Source: Helicostylum pulchrum (taxonomy: Eukaryota > Mucoromycota > Mucoromycetes > Mucorales > Mucoraceae). From it: a stretch of DNA of 64,000 bases. A model generated the notes under the pieces. It made no database searches. It was not told where the DNA came from and saw only the letters and a program-made list of their open reading frames with translations. Shown one piece after another: positions 21,325 through 34,900 of the stretch (the stretch's first letter is position 1; every line of letters begins with the position of its first letter). The stretch covers positions 682,001-746,000 of the forward strand of contig JAIXMO010000004.1 in assembly GCA_025677825.1 (NCBI GenBank), written 5' to 3'. A program made the position numbers and the translations under genes.

Positions 21325-23607
21325 TTTTCTTTCTGAAAAAAAAATATAAGAGGTATAAAGAAGAAAAAGAGAGAGAAATAAAATATTCGATATTTAACTT
21401 CGAGCAAAAAAATAAATATGTGCTGTAACAAAAAAACCCTAAATAAAATAGAATTGTCTAAATAAGGATATAAAATTATTTTTAAAGTTATTGTAAATAA
21501 ATAAAAAAAAAACTTGCTTTTAGTTTTTAATATGTATTGAACAAAATAAATAAATAATAAGCACGAGGCCATCATCGTATAGAAACTACCTCCCTATTAA
21601 AAATAATCATTATATGATGTTCTATTGGACCCGCCCGCTTTTAAATACAGTATCGAAAAACTTTATACGAGTTAATCTTGTATAAAAGACGATTAAAGTA
21701 TCGTTTGGTGTTACAAATAGTGGTAAAGTTTTTCCCTCCTCCAGCTGAATGCACGATTAACCAATTCTGATTCACTCAAAAATAATTCACATATACATTA
21801 TTGTATAACGCTTAAAAATCATTTAAAATTTATAACGCCTTGAACTAGGTACTCGAAAAAAAAAACCATTAATAATTATAATAATGGTTTTGTAATGATT
21901 TGGACGCTATATTTGTTAGATCCAAACTTTTTTGAACGGCTAATTAGGACCGAAAAAGCTCAGCCCTTCTTCCAGAAGGCGAAGTTTCTCCAGTGGGAAT
22001 TTTACCAGTTATTCTGGTGGTTTTTTTTTACTATCCAATAGGATAAATATGAGTATCTTGGTATCCTTTATATCTTTTTTTTTCTTTTTTTTTTATGGCC
22101 CGTTTAATAAGCATTATCAGGTGTTAATCGATAAGAAAAAATATTTACCTGATATTTTTTTTTTAAAGTACAGTTAAAAATGATTTTTAATAATTTTCAT
22201 ACGCTATTTTTTAGCGGCATTAATTTTGTTTGATACGTACTGCAAGATGGGTAAAATATACGCTTTTTTGTAAACAAATCTAACGTTTTATAGTAATAGG
22301 TATTATTTAGGAAAATAATAGACAAGTCATTTTTTTTCAATTTGTAGCTTGATAGAGAGAGGGAGAGAGCGAGAGATTGTTTTGATTTTTTTGTTACAGT
22401 AAATTTGGTACCGTATTAAGAGTATGATGAAATAAAACGTGGTAAATATAGTCTGAGTAAGTAAATTGAATTTTGCTTTGTTCCTGTTCAATTTGACCAA
22501 GTTTGGAAGGTGGAGCTGGTGTGCCACAATGCAAAATTTTATGTATGTTATCAAGTGAGGGATATACCATATAAGCAAAAATATGCTTTAACAAAAGGTG
22601 TATCCTGCTCCCTCTCCTTTTGTGTGTCATTCCATTATTATATATTCGCTTAGCCTTGAAATAATACAACTTTAAAATGATAACTTTAACCTCATCTTGG
22701 CAAAAAAAAAAAAACTTAAATATTTGTAAGAAAAACATTTGAGGCGGGTTCTTTTTTTATTATTGTTTATGGCAAGGCGTTTTACGGAAAAGTCCATATA
22801 TTACACAAGAGTAAAATAGAAACTAAAAAGCACGCTCTCATTAAGCGAAAGAAGGGTTTTTCTATTTTATAGTTACACGACACGTTTTAGAGCCACGGCG
22901 AGCACCGATTATAACTTTTCTCTCCTCCTACTGCTTGCTGTTGTCAGATGAAACTCCTTACTACGCCTATGGGGGAGGAGATCTCGGTATCCCTGATACA
23001 CTTTTATTACGTGTTACTGAGGGGAAACCTGGAACAAAAAAAGGGTTTTAATAGTCTGGATTTAATTTTTTGGATTAGAGAACACCTGAATGTCAAGGGA
23101 TTACGTGTAGTAACTAATTGGAAATTAATAAATGCCTTGTCTTACTTGATTTATCGCGTATTTCTTTCTCTTCGAGAAAAATGACAGGGTAAAAAAGGTT
23201 CTAGATGACCTTATCAAGTTTTTTGTCTCCTTTAAATCACTACGCAAATGACATAAGATGATGAATTAAACATCATGGTACTAGTAGACAGGTTAATTCA
23301 AGAGATATTTTGTTGGTGATATCGCGTTTCAAGATGTGCACTACTTAATTTAAAAATAGAGATGCAATTGTAGAAAATCATGTTTTGTGTAATAACAATT
23401 ATTAAAACGCACACATATTTTTTTTTTTTTTTTTTTTGTCTATTTTTATATAGCTTAATTATTCAAGGCACGAGTACCATGTGAAATAAAATGTACAATG
23501 AAGGTGGTACAAACTAAAAATTTAAAAAGATATATAAGAAGAAAGAGCCAAGATTCCTTTTCTTCTTTTTTTTACACTTTTACACTTCTTTACGCATATA
23601 TACAACC
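21325..23607. other. Gene-free divergent region (chitin deacetylase / DGAT2)
   Basis: About 2.3 kb between two divergent genes, so it contains both promoters. Very AT-rich. Short open frames exist (for example 22394-22738 minus and 22948-23184 plus) but none resembles a known family or has supporting splice structure. A small imperfect hairpin (CTTCTTCCAGAAGGCGAAG) lies near 21967. A T run of 17 lies near 23421. Confidence 0.5.
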
Positions 23608-24909
23608 ATGGCTTCTGAAACGTTGGTATCTACAACCACAAAAGAAGAAATTCCCGAGATCACTAAACTGGAACCAAAAAAAAGAGATCACGTTCAGTGG
23701 GCACCTATAACCGGTGTTCCACTTGAAAGACGTCTTCAAACATTAGCAGTTGCGACTTGGATTGCTTTCTTTTTCTTCACTATCTTTGCATTCTTCTTTT
23801 TAGCGACATATAAATTCCTTTGGCCAGTTATGATTGCCTATTGCACATTTATTTACTTTGATAAAGCACCTGAGAAAGGTGGTAGACCTTTTGAAAGATG
23901 TCGTAAATGGGTTGGATGGAAATATTTTGCTAATTATTTCCCGGTCAAATTAATCAAGGTAAAAAAACTGTTTATTTATTTTTCTTTGTAAATTGTTTGT
24001 TAACAAAAAAAAAATCATGTGTTTGTAGGAGCAAGATCTTGATGCAAATAAGAATTATGTATTAGGTTATCATCCTCACGGTATTATTTCAATGGGCGCA
24101 TTTGCTAATTTTGGAACCGAAGCAACTGGATTCTCAAGTTTGTTCCCCGGCATCAAACCTTCTTTACTTACATTAACGTCCAACTTCAATATCCCCTTCT
24201 ACCGTGATTATATTTTATCGTTAGGACTTGCAGCTGTTTCTCGTAAATCGTGTGAACATATCTTGAGCTCGGGCCCTGGTCGCTCCATTGTGATTGTTAT
24301 TGGTGGTGCCGCAGAGTCCTTAAATGCTCGTCCCGGTACAAACGATTTGGTTCTTCGTAAAAGATTAGGATTTATTCGTTTGGCTATCAAACAAAAGGCA
24401 GAACTCGTACCTGTGTTTTCATTCGGAGAAAATGATTTGTATGACCAGGTTGATAACACTAAAGGAAGCAAGGTTTTCTATTACCAAAAAAAGATGCAGG
24501 CATTACTTGGTTTTACTATGCCCTTGTTTCATGCTAGAGGTGTTTTTAATTGTAAGTGGATTTTTGTTTGTGTTTGTGTGTTATGTAGTATCTAATATAA
24601 TCATTTTTATTAGACAATGTCGGAATCATCCCATTTAGACATCAAATTGCAACAGTTGGTATGTTTTGCTTATTATTAGTATATAAAAAATAAGAAGGGA
24701 GTGAACTAACACGTTTTTTTTTTTTTTTTCTAAAAAAAATAGTTGGAAAGCCTATCCCTGTTCCTACCTTGGAAGAAGGTGTTGAGCCTACTAAAGAGCA
24801 ACTCTTAGAAGTTCAAAGATTATATATTGAAGAGCTGGAATTTATTTACAACAAGTATAAGGATGTTTACGCTAAGGATCGTAAGCAAGAACTTTGCATT
24901 GCTGATTAA
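23608..24909 (+). CDS. DGA1: Diacylglycerol O-acyltransferase type 2
   Basis: DGAT2-family enzyme that transfers an acyl chain from acyl-CoA to diacylglycerol, the last step of triacylglycerol synthesis, at the ER and lipid droplets. Four exons (23608-23958, 24029-24551, 24614-24658, 24743-24909) give 361 residues. A hydrophobic hairpin spans about residues 47-82. The catalytic HPHG motif is in YVLGYHPHGIISMGAFANF; further family motifs are NIPFYRDYILSLGLAAVSR, GGAAESLNARPG, RLGFIRLAI with LVPVFSFGEND, and GVFNYNVGIIPFR. The protein ends with a helical ELEFIYNKYKDVY segment typical of fungal Dga1. Intron joins keep frame throughout. Mucorales often carry more than one DGAT2; this is one of them. 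Confidence 0.96.
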
Positions 24910-25199
24910 GTTTATCTAGCCTACTTTGTATATTTCCCTATATCCATTTTTTTTCATCTCCAAACTTTCATTATCTTAACTTTCTCTCTCTCACGCACAC
25001 ACTCATGAACGCATTTGTAGTTTACATTATATTTATTTATTTTTTAAAAATAATAAAAAAAAAAACATTTTCCAAGACATGCTTGTCATACCCGATAAAA
25101 TGGTGGTCAGACCACAACAAAAACACGAGTGAAATTAAAAGAATGTGATCTTCTGTCATGATTAATAGGTTTACAATAGGCGATTTAAAAAAAAAAAAG

Positions 25200-28100
25200 T
25201 TATCTCTTCTCTTTGACAACAAGAACAAGCCAAATAAATGCAAATGACATGAACGTTACAAACATGACAGACATCTTGATAACATCGGGCCAATAGTTCT
25301 TGGCGTTAAAACCAAATGTGGATAAAATAGTTGCGCCAGGTACGTCAATATTTAAACCGAATCTTACTTCAACTAGTTGAAGGTATAACATTTCGTTCAC
25401 TAGAAGTGCTTCCAATGCGTAGTTAAAGAACGAAAGGTATTTAAGCCATCCAAAGTATGGTGACATGGTATCTAATAAAAAGTGAGTTGCAAAATTCTCT
25501 CTTTTTTTTTAGATTGTTTTTTTTTTTTACCTTTGTTGAGTAATAAACCGGCAAATAACATTGAAAAAAGCATAACCAAAACACTTAATAAGTTTGCCAT
25601 GGATACGTTTTTAAATACGACACCAATTGCTAAACAAAGTGCAGCAGCAGTTAAATTAAATAGAACCAAGACTAACAGAAACTTTAGGAATTCATTCACT
25701 CCTTCTACAAGTCCAACCATGTAATAAGAGATTAATCCCATCATAAGTGGCGGAACCACACGCAATGGGATAATATCAAATAATACTTTGGCAAGAAAGT
25801 AAGTAGCTGGTGAGTAATATCCGTTGGCTCTTTCGCGAATAAATAAAATACGTTCGGTTGAGAATACTTGTAACGAGGTTAAGCACATAAAGCCAAGTAA
25901 CGCTTCGTAAAAGAAAAATAACCCCATTCTGTTTTGAAATCCTGCAATTGTGTTTGATACTTGATAAAAGAGACCACCGCAAACAACTAAAATGTGAAAA
26001 AAAAAAATTTAGTTCTGGCCGTAAGGGTTCACTGTAAACACTTACGTGCAAGTACTACTGCAATTGCATAATGCGCAAACATCAGCATAGGATTACGATA
26101 CAAGTTCTTGAAGGTTCTTGAAGCTAAAATCATAAACTGTGTAACAAATCCGGGTCTCTTATGAGACGAAATAACAATTGTGTTTCCAGACAAAGTGTCA
26201 CTTGAATCAGAACCATTGGCATCAGATACAGTTTGAGCAATTTCCTTTTGTAATTCTTCTGCTACTAAACTTGTTTCATAGGCTTGACTTAATTTTCTTA
26301 AATGAGGGGTTAAACCGTCAAGCGAGGGACCATCTTCTACTACTACATCTACACCTAAAGAAGACGAAGAGGCTTCATTTGAATCATCGGCTTTTACAGC
26401 TTCCATTGTTAAATCGATTAAATAATCGGCAATGTTAAAACCAGGTGGACAGCTATAACCGATATTTCCAAAGTAGTTTTGAGTTTGAGCTTGAGATCCA
26501 GAATAAATGATTCTTCCTTTAGCTAATAACACCAAGTTATCAAAGAGTGTGACGATGTTGGATCTAGGCTGATGGATAGTAAATACAACGGTACGCTTAT
26601 AGTTACGAGCCAAAGTCACTAAAGATTCTACAACATTAAAGGCATTATAAGCGTCTAATCCAGAAGTAGGTTCATCCAAGAATAAAATGGAAGGAGAGGT
26701 AACCAGTTCACAAGCAATAGCAACTCTTCTTCTTTCACCACCACTAATGGATCTTTCATCGGATTGACCAATCTTACTATCCTTAATACCGTCAATACCC
26801 AACTCTTGCATTACTTCCATTACTCTGTATTTTTTAGCGGCTTTACTCATGGATTTAGGAAGCCTTAAAAGAGCAGAATAAAGAATGGTTTCGTATACGG
26901 TTAAAGTAGGTATCATGGTATCCTCTTGATCGACATAACCTATCAATTGAACATAATCTTCACGTGCACATTTTCTACCGTTTACATAAATGTTTCCTGT
27001 CACTTGACCGGCCTTGGTACGGTTGGCAAGGATGTCTAAAAGTGTAGTCTTACCAGCTCCGGACGGACCCATGATGGCCAAGACTTGACCGGATTTTACA
27101 CTACCAGTAGCATTTACAAGTAAGGGTTGTTTAATATGAGGTAAAGTATATCCTACATTGTTGAATGAAAGTCCAACAGGTGTATGTTCTGACATCAGCT
27201 TTCCGGCTTCGTCGTCTGCAAGTTGAATGGTGTCGTGTTGCGTAGACTCTCGGGCTAAAAAGGTAACTACTGATCCTACAATCACTAAAAATATAAATAC
27301 GCCGCCTAATCCAGATGCAATCATGACCCAGTTAATTGGACGTTCACCACGCTATAAAAAAAGTTGTTAATTTTACACCTTTTTTTTTTTTACTGAGTTT
27401 TTTATTATTATTTTTTACCTCAAATCCTGGTACCATGGTATAATGAAGACATTCGCCAGAATTACAATTCAATAAGATGGAATCGTCACCAAATACAGCA
27501 GAAATTAACTCGTCCATTGCAGGTTCTGAAAATGCACAGTCTTTTCCATTACAATCAAACGATGCAGGGCCAACGATTTCTTCCTTGAGTAAATCAGTAA
27601 GATCTTTTTTTTAAAAAAAAATGGTGAGTATATATAATATGCCCCTCTATAATTTATTCTACTGTACCTATAGAACCGTCTTTTCCGCAAAGCATTTCAT
27701 CTGGGATACATCTACAGTCTATAGTATCACAAGTATATTTTGTTGTATTCTGATTGTATTCATGTGCTACATAATGCATAAAAAAAATTAGGGGCACTGA
27801 CAATTCCTTAAATAGATTTATGTTTTTACTTTGCTTGAAATCGCACTTATCCAGATGACAATAAAATGATTCGATTTGATCGACCCAAACTAAAAGACAT
27901 AACTTTTTAGTTACTGATAAAATAATTTAATAGAGTACCTTACATTGGAAATCGCAAGTTGATTCGTGTCTATTACAAGAAAATGTAACTTGAGGAATTT
28001 GGTCCTTGAGTTGATCTAAAATTTTACGATCTACAAAATTACGTATTGAGTACAGATATTATTCTCGATCGTAAAAAAAAAAACATACTTGTTACATCAC

Positions 28101-28676
28101 ATATTTGATGATTTTCGTAAACTGCAAGACCGCCACGATAACAGGTACCGTTTTGACCTGTAGGTACTAAAGAATCACATACCGAATCGTTTGTACAAAC
28201 TAGAAAAAAAAGGGGGGATGTGGGATCTTAGAACAAAAGTCGTATAGCGGTTACGCGTGATAACATACCATTGCAATTAATTCCCTCCCAACCTTCGGGA
28301 CAATCACAGGTTGTACCGTTCTCTCTAGGATATCTACTTCTTGGTTCATCTAAACTTCCGCACACTATAATACTGAATAAGCAAACAGGATAATACAAGT
28401 ATTTTTATGTAACTTACTTGGTTGCTGACAATTCTCTCCTCCGAATCCAGGTGGACAATTACACTTACCATCATACTCTGAACAATTAGCGAAATGGAGA
28501 CATTCAAAACCAGGCAACATACAGTTAAAACACGGTGGACATTCTTCTGGGTCTTTAAAAACGGCCAAGTTATAAGAGTTGGGTGATATATACCCGATAT
28601 CTGTTGGGTTTAGTTGAGCACTTGCTACTTTTTCGATAAAGAAGAAACCAGCTAGTAGTAGTAATGGTGTCCTCAT
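25200..28676 (-). CDS. ADP1: ABCG half-transporter with Cys-rich ectodomain (Adp1-like)
   Basis: ABC transporter of the ABCG (White/Adp1) type, 976 residues from ten exons: 28676-28418, 28364-28269, 28199-28089, 28030-27944, 27889-27830, 27766-27668, 27603-27419, 27351-26046, 25986-25531 and 25471-25200. A signal peptide ([20 protein letters not shown]) leads into a long cysteine-rich lumenal or extracellular part with EGF-like segments ([24 protein letters not shown]) and the [16 protein letters not shown] block seen in Adp1. One membrane span follows (about 309-328), then the ATPase domain: Walker [10 protein letters not shown], signature ISGGERRR, Walker [12 protein letters not shown]-loop FTIHQP. 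Six C-terminal spans complete the transporter. The substrate of the family is unknown. An upstream in-frame ATG exists at 28718; I chose 28676 because it gives a clean signal peptide. Confidence 0.94.
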
Positions 28677-31174
28677 TATAAAGCAAAAAAAAAAAGAGGG
28701 AAAGAAAAAGAGTTGCAAGGAAAAAAAGAAAAAAAGAAAAAAAAAAGTGATTTGCGAATGTTTTGTTCACATGACGTTTTATCGTACCAAGGTTGGTTAC
28801 ACTTGGAGGAAAAAAAAAAAAACTAGCCAGAACACCACTGGTTATTCATCAATCCAAAAATGGAATTATGCTGAAAAAGTGTACGTATGTATGTATCTTC
28901 CTAACAGTTGTGGTAGATTTAGCTAGCTGCAGTCATAGCTAGTAGTGGTTATAGTACGTATGTTTGAGCATATATTTTTTTAAAAAAACTGAATAATATG
29001 CTGGTGATCGTCTGCTGATACGTTTATCACTTGAGGAAAAAGTTTCTTAATTATCCAATAAAATTAACGCATATACGTGTACTCTTCTTTAAACAAGGAC
29101 TAGAAAGCATGGCCAGTATATTATTTCTCTGTAAGTGTGTATAACTAGTTTAGTATACAGAGTAAGCGATAGTATATCTTTCTCTTTTTTTTTGCTTTTG
29201 ATAAAACACATATTACATTTTAACCATAGAAGGCTTTTGAAAATAGATTATCATATATTTTGTACGGGAAGAAATTAATTAGACAAGAATGCTGGGGAAT
29301 TTTGCCAGTGCTGAGAGGGGATCGCTGGGTTTCTTAAAAAGGTTTGTATTTCGCGGCAGTAATGTTATGTCTATCTTTTTTAATTGTTGATTGGTGATTA
29401 ATTACTTGTAACTAATCTCAACAAGCCGCTCACAACATAGAAATATAAAAAAAAAAATTTCGGTTAAAATGAATTAGCTTTTTTTTTCTTTTACTAGCTT
29501 GCAGGAAAGTACAGTTTACAATAGAAAGTTTTTATAAAACTGGGTAGAGAGGCACTTGAATATAGGTTTTCATCCGTTTTCATGAATGGTTTTTTTAAAG
29601 ATAGATTAAAATGCCTAATATGTGTATATAGCCATATATAATATTCCAAGAGACTGTGCTACATCTAACTTTATTCTAGTAACTGACATTTCAATAAGCC
29701 GAGTTTCCTAAACTTTAACCCATTTTGTTTAACATAAAAAAAGGGCTCACAGTAAAATCCTTTTTTAACCCTTGCGTTTACAAATTAAAAAAGATGGGGG
29801 GAAAATCCTATAATTAGAAAGAAAATACTGCGCCCTTCTACAGAACCAAAAAATGGGCGTAGAACAATAAAATACCTGGACTCAAAAAAATGTAGGTCCT
29901 GACATCCATCTAAATAGCTTTCGTATAATAGTGATTAATGTGAGCATTGCATGTGAAGAGGAGGAGGAGGGGATACCTGTAACTGAATCGGCAAACAAAT
30001 CGGAAAAGAATCATTTTGAATTCTCTTTTTTTTTTTTTAATTAGCTTATATATCGGTGTTAAAGAGATAATTGAGATAAACCTAAAAGCTTAGCTTTGTT
30101 AAACTACCACAAGGGTCCTTTTTGTCTTTTTCTTTTTCAAGAAAGCATATTATACTAGGGATTTTCATTTTATTATACGATCAAATTGAAAGGAGAAAAT
30201 TTTTTCTTTGGGATGATGCACAAAATGACTAACGTTTTTGTGGAACCAATAACAGCAATCTTTTGGATTTGCCTATTATAAAATTGCGGATATCCGAAAA
30301 CAACTTATAGAAATTTAAGAAAAAAGGATATAGTGCCGCTGATATGTAATTTTTTTTTTTTTTTTGTTAGAAGCAAAAAATGTCACTAAGCGAGGGACAG
30401 GTAGTTTTGTATCTTATTTATCAACTTTTTAAAGTTAGTACGTATAATTTGTGGCACTTGGCGTAACTTGCCATCAAAATTCTTACAAAAATTTTTTTTG
30501 CAATGATTAAAAAAAAAAGCTTGGTCTTATTCCATTATGTAACAGAAAGGTACATAGAACTGCGCATACTGAGATCTTAAATCGTACGTTGTCGGTTTAG
30601 CTAAGCGGCTTTTTATTTTACTTTTTTTTTTGTATATTTTCCTTTTAAAAGCGACAAAATGATTGGGATCCGAAGCAATTCCCTCACTTGGTATTATCAA
30701 TTAGCAGTGAAAAAACCAAAAACGTCTTTATTATAACTAGAGCTTTTACGACTACTTAGTAGTATATGGTACTTTGTAGCGGCTACTTATCATGGGTATA
30801 AGGGTTATCAGAGTGGGGAAAAGGTAAAACGTACCTGTAATCCCCACATTTTGTTATTTGCTGGCTTTCATTCGAAAGGGATCGCTTGTTGGAATGAAAA
30901 AAAAAAGGACGTATTGTGTAAAATAGATCCTGTAATGTAACACCGATGACTCGGAGCGCTCACTGAATTAGACATTTTTACTTATCGGCCAATCGAAGAA
31001 AAAAAAAAAAAAAATCTGACAAGGGGAAACTGCAGTCTCATAATTTTTTATTTTTTTTTACATCGCCACTTAAACTGGTGAAATAGTATAAAAGTAAAAA
31101 AATAGACACATACTTTTTTCTTCTTCTTTTACATATTTACCTCATACACACAACATAATTCTTATACATATAAA
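28677..31174. other. Gene desert upstream of the bZIP gene
   Basis: About 2.5 kb with no recognisable coding or RNA gene; it must contain the promoters of the divergent ADP1 and bZIP genes. Features seen: a TGACTC core (Gcn4-type half element) at 30947-30952, an AGGGG stress-element-like core near 31022, and many A/T runs. A possible minimal upstream frame (ATG TAA) at 30935 lies above the likely TATA box, so it is probably not transcribed. Confidence 0.5.
31088..31093 (+). promoter_or_regulatory. Putative TATA box of the bZIP gene
   Basis: TATAAA within AGTATAAAAG lies 82 bases upstream of the start codon, followed by a C/T-rich stretch (31110-31150) typical of fungal transcription starts. 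This implies a short leader of about 30-60 bases without upstream ATGs. Confidence 0.5.
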
Positions 31175-31927
31175 ATGACCTCCCCTACAATTAACAACAA
31201 TGACCTTATTAACCTTGATTCTTTGGATGATTGGTTAGAAAGTGATCTCCGTCAATCAGGAATATTATTACCAAGTGCTGTTGATAATAAACCCTTTGAC
31301 ATGCTCTCTCCTGCTCTTACTCCCGGTCTAATGATGATGGCTTCTCCACCAATTTCTGAATTCTCTCCTCACATGGACCCTCTTTTAGACCTCTCTACTC
31401 CATTAATGAAATACGAACCTCTTTCTCCTATGGAAACTCCTAAAATGTTACCTCAAGATATATCCAAGTCCTCAATCGATCTTCAACCATTTATTAAGGC
31501 GCTCACACTATTGGGGTCAATTCAATATAACCAAGACACCACCACCACAACAACAACAACTAATAATAATAATACTAATAACAACGACGATGACAACAGA
31601 AAGCGTGAAAGAAGCGAATCGATAGAGGACTCTCAAGACTTGGTAGTTTTAAAACGACAAAGAAATACCGATGCTGCCAGAAGATCCCGTCAACGCAAGG
31701 CACAGAAGATGGACACCTTGGAAAAACGAGTGCTGGATTTAGAAGTTGATAATGAACGCTTAAGGTTACGCACTGCTGTAGCTGAGAGTGAACGTGCCAA
31801 CATTGAAGCTAAAGAAAAAAGAAGCAGAGTTCGAATTTTAGAATTAGAAAGACAACTTGCCGATACTCACAAAGCATTATTAAGATACAGCAAATCAACA
31901 ACAAATACAACAACAATAGCAATTTGA
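31175..31927 (+). CDS. bZIP transcription factor, Gcn4/Cpc1-like
   Basis: Intronless gene for a 250-residue protein. The bZIP domain spans about 158-225: basic region LKRQRNTDAARRSRQRKAQK, containing the Gcn4 signature NTxAARRSR, then a leucine-zipper-like helix beginning MDTLEKRVLDLEVDNERLR and extended by RVRILELERQL. The N-terminal half is acidic and hydrophobic with SP motifs (LDSLDDWLESDL, LSPALTPG, LSPMETP), consistent with activation domains, and a Thr/Asn/Asp-rich linker precedes the bZIP. Gcn4/Cpc1 proteins activate amino-acid biosynthesis genes. Assignment to that subfamily rests on the basic region; other stress bZIPs are possible. No obvious regulatory upstream reading frames lie between the TATA box and the start, unlike yeast GCN4. 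Confidence 0.88.
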   Translation: MTSPTINNNDLINLDSLDDWLESDLRQSGILLPSAVDNKPFDMLSPALTPGLMMMASPPISEFSPHMDPLLDLSTPLMKYEPLSPMETPKMLPQDISKSSIDLQPFIKALTLLGSIQYNQDTTTTTTTTNNNNTNNNDDDNRKRERSESIEDSQDLVVLKRQRNTDAARRSRQRKAQKMDTLEKRVLDLEVDNERLRLRTAVAESERANIEAKEKRSRVRILELERQLADTHKALLRYSKSTTNTTTIAI

Positions 31928-34900
31928 AGATGATGGATCCCCCCACCCCTTTTTTTTTCTCCCTTACCACTATATATATACACCAAAAAAAAACCCTCCA
32001 CCTTCTCTTCCCTCCACCATTTTTATTTCCCCATTCTCTCTCTTTCATATTTTTTATATCAATTTTTCTGTGTTGATATTTCAATACTCTAATGCGATAA
32101 ACTTTACTATACAAACTTGAGGAAGTGTGATCTTTTTCACCTTCTTCTAAACCCACACAAAAGCGTGTACCCCATGACTTATTAGTGTCGAAAAAATGTT
32201 TTTTTTTCATGGCTCTTTTTATAGATTGGTCTTCTCGCTGAAAAACTCCTCCTTATTTTTTTACAGATTACTAACTATGATTCTTTTTTTTTTGTATTTA
32301 TAGGTGATTTTTTTAAAAAAAAAGAAAAGAAAAGAAAAGAAAAGAGTTGTGTGTGTTCTATCAAAAAAAAAAAAAAAAAAAGAAGTGTTCAAAATCCTAC
32401 AGTAATATTATATATATACATGTATCTTGTCTTGACTAACTTTTATGATTGTTATATCTTTCTTTCTTTTTCTCTTCTTTGTAAAATAGGTTATTACATA
32501 TTTTATATCAGGGCAACATGAGATCAACAAGAAAAAGAAAAGAAAGTCTTTTTAATAATATGTCTTAATAATAATATGATAACTCGTTTTTTAACTAATG
32601 AGGGTGTTCTTCTTCTATTACAATTATTATTATATTATTAAAGTTGTCTTTTTTTTTGTAACCATCATCTCATCAATTTGGCTTTTTCGTAATATTTGGA
32701 CATTGTTTGATACATTTTTTTTTTCTTGACTCGGTGGAATACATTTGGAAATCAACAATAGCAATTGATTGGTGTTTCTGCGACATCCTCTCACTGAGTT
32801 TACAAAAAAAAAAATTTAAAGTTTAATGTAATCCCTAGAACCACCGCTTTCCTTGAAATATATCCTTGAACTGTATCCTTGTAATCTTTTTTTTCGGTTT
32901 TAGCCTTTAAAAGCATCGAATATGTATACTTGTAGCTCTATATAAAGAAAAAATCAATATCGTTTATTTCATACCCCCTTGTAACCTTAAAACTTGAAAG
33001 GTTTTTTTTTAATATCGGAGATCCCTTTTTTGTTGTATTTTATTTTCAAAGAAAGCTACACTTGACAAATCATAGCAGAAGATTCTTTTATGTTAAATAG
33101 ATAGGAATAGTTCGTAATCTAAAGGAGATTCTCTGTTTGAATGTTAAATTATTACAAGTAAAAATAGAAATGTCATAATCTAAAAAAGTCATATTAAAAC
33201 TACACACTACATGATGCAATGCATTTATATACTATCTATTTCTTCGGCCTTTTTTTAATTATGGGATAAATTAGCTTCCGAGTTATGACATCGAATACAA
33301 TTAATTAAGCGTAGTATAGCGTGCTTTGACGTAACTGCTCTATACATCATTTACTAAACACGTATTTTGACGGCAAAAAAATTTTTTTTTTCGGGAAGTA
33401 CAAAAAAGAGTAGTGGCTTATTTTGCACCATATCAGACGTTTTGTTGTAATTGTTCCTGCTGTCTTTATTGGACACTGCAGGTTTCTAACTATTAGTAGT
33501 ACGCCGTATAACATCAAATACTGATAATCGCCCTTTCTCTTATCACTGATCATCAGTCTTTTTTCCCAAATGTATCATCTTTTTTTTGCGCTGATCAATA
33601 TTAAACTTTTTTTTTTAGAGCTCAAAACTCACGCGTAAATTCGGGATCAGGCCCTTTTTTTTTTTCCCAGCATTCAAAGCCAATTTTTTCATCTATCAAA
33701 AAAAAAAAAAGATTCATCCCGGCCAATTCAATTAGAACTTTGTCGAGCATTCCGACGTGCTGTTAGTTTAAAAGTATCTTTTGTTGCGAGTTGATACGTG
33801 CCTGCATGCATATTGTATTTTTTGATGAAACAGGTACGCTTATATTTTACCAAGGTCATCTCGTATTTAAAAGGAACCAGACTTTAGACGCGGTCGAGAT
33901 TATCTAAGCAGCGGGTAGTAGATTCAAGGCGTTTTTTACCGAAAATACTAACTGCCGGAAGGCAATAAGAGAAAGTGTAATACGAATTTATTTTTTATTT
34001 TTTATTTTTTTGGTGTTGAAAAAAAAAAGACGTTACTGCAAAACGGTTCAGAGAGGAAGACAAAACACTTTTAAAAAAAAAACTTTCTTTTTTATGCAAT
34101 CACTTTTTTTTTAGCTCTCTTTTTTTATAATATTTGCGCCTATTTAAATAACGTTGATGCAATTTATGCGAAACAAGTTTTTGGTACTTTATATATGCTA
34201 GTAGCAGCAAAATAAAAGAAATTAATAATTTTTCCAAGTACTGCGTTAAAGTTTTGCACGGTGTGGGATATACCTGTTTATTTTAGGTTAATTGTGTATA
34301 TCCGGTTCGCATTATGAATATAGTCATAAGGAAGCACATTTCAAGGCCAAGTGCATATTTTATTAAAGTTATTTTCGTCGTTTCACAAATACTTGTCTTT
34401 TTCAACATTTACTGCATCTCCTATTTACTTGTTCACGAAATCATCTGTAGGATAAAGTCTCTTCACTGGTAAAAAAAAACTACGAAAAGGTTTTAACCAC
34501 AGTTTTTTTTTAAAAAAAAAAGGCTGACAAAGGGGGGATTCATAAAATTGCCCTTTAAGAATAAAATAGGTTTTTTTTTTCAAAAAAAAAGAAAAAAAAA
34601 AGCATTGATACTAAATTTTACGGCATGAGCGAAGGAGGAAGTACCGGATGTACAATTATCAAATGTTAATATGTACTTCAACGTGATCTATTATAACGGG
34701 TCCTATTGGGTTTAATTTGCGAAATACAGAAACTCATTTTTCTTCTTTTACTTCGTTCTACAACAAAGGCTTTTAAACATTTGGGGTCGGATCCGATAGC
34801 TTTTCAGTTAAAATTAAACTCTATAAAACATTCTTACTGTTGGCATAAAAATCGGCGGCGCGGAAAAGTACAAAAAATAAAAAAAATTCTGCAAATAAAC

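Noticed and set aside
22394..22738. 114-codon minus-strand frame upstream of DGAT2
   Set aside because: Begins in a phenylalanine-rich T-run translation and shows no recognisable domain; no supporting introns or start context.
22948..23184. 78-codon plus-strand frame (MKLLTTPMGEEIS...)
   Set aside because: No recognisable family or neighbours; kept only as an unassigned open frame.
29110..29280. Possible tiny spliced gene starting at ATGGCCAGT
   Set aside because: The implied intron would be only about 25 bases and the product is low-complexity phenylalanine/isoleucine sequence.
30792..30970. Short upstream frames of the bZIP gene as Gcn4-type translational control
   Set aside because: They lie upstream of the likely TATA box at 31088, so they are probably not in the mRNA.
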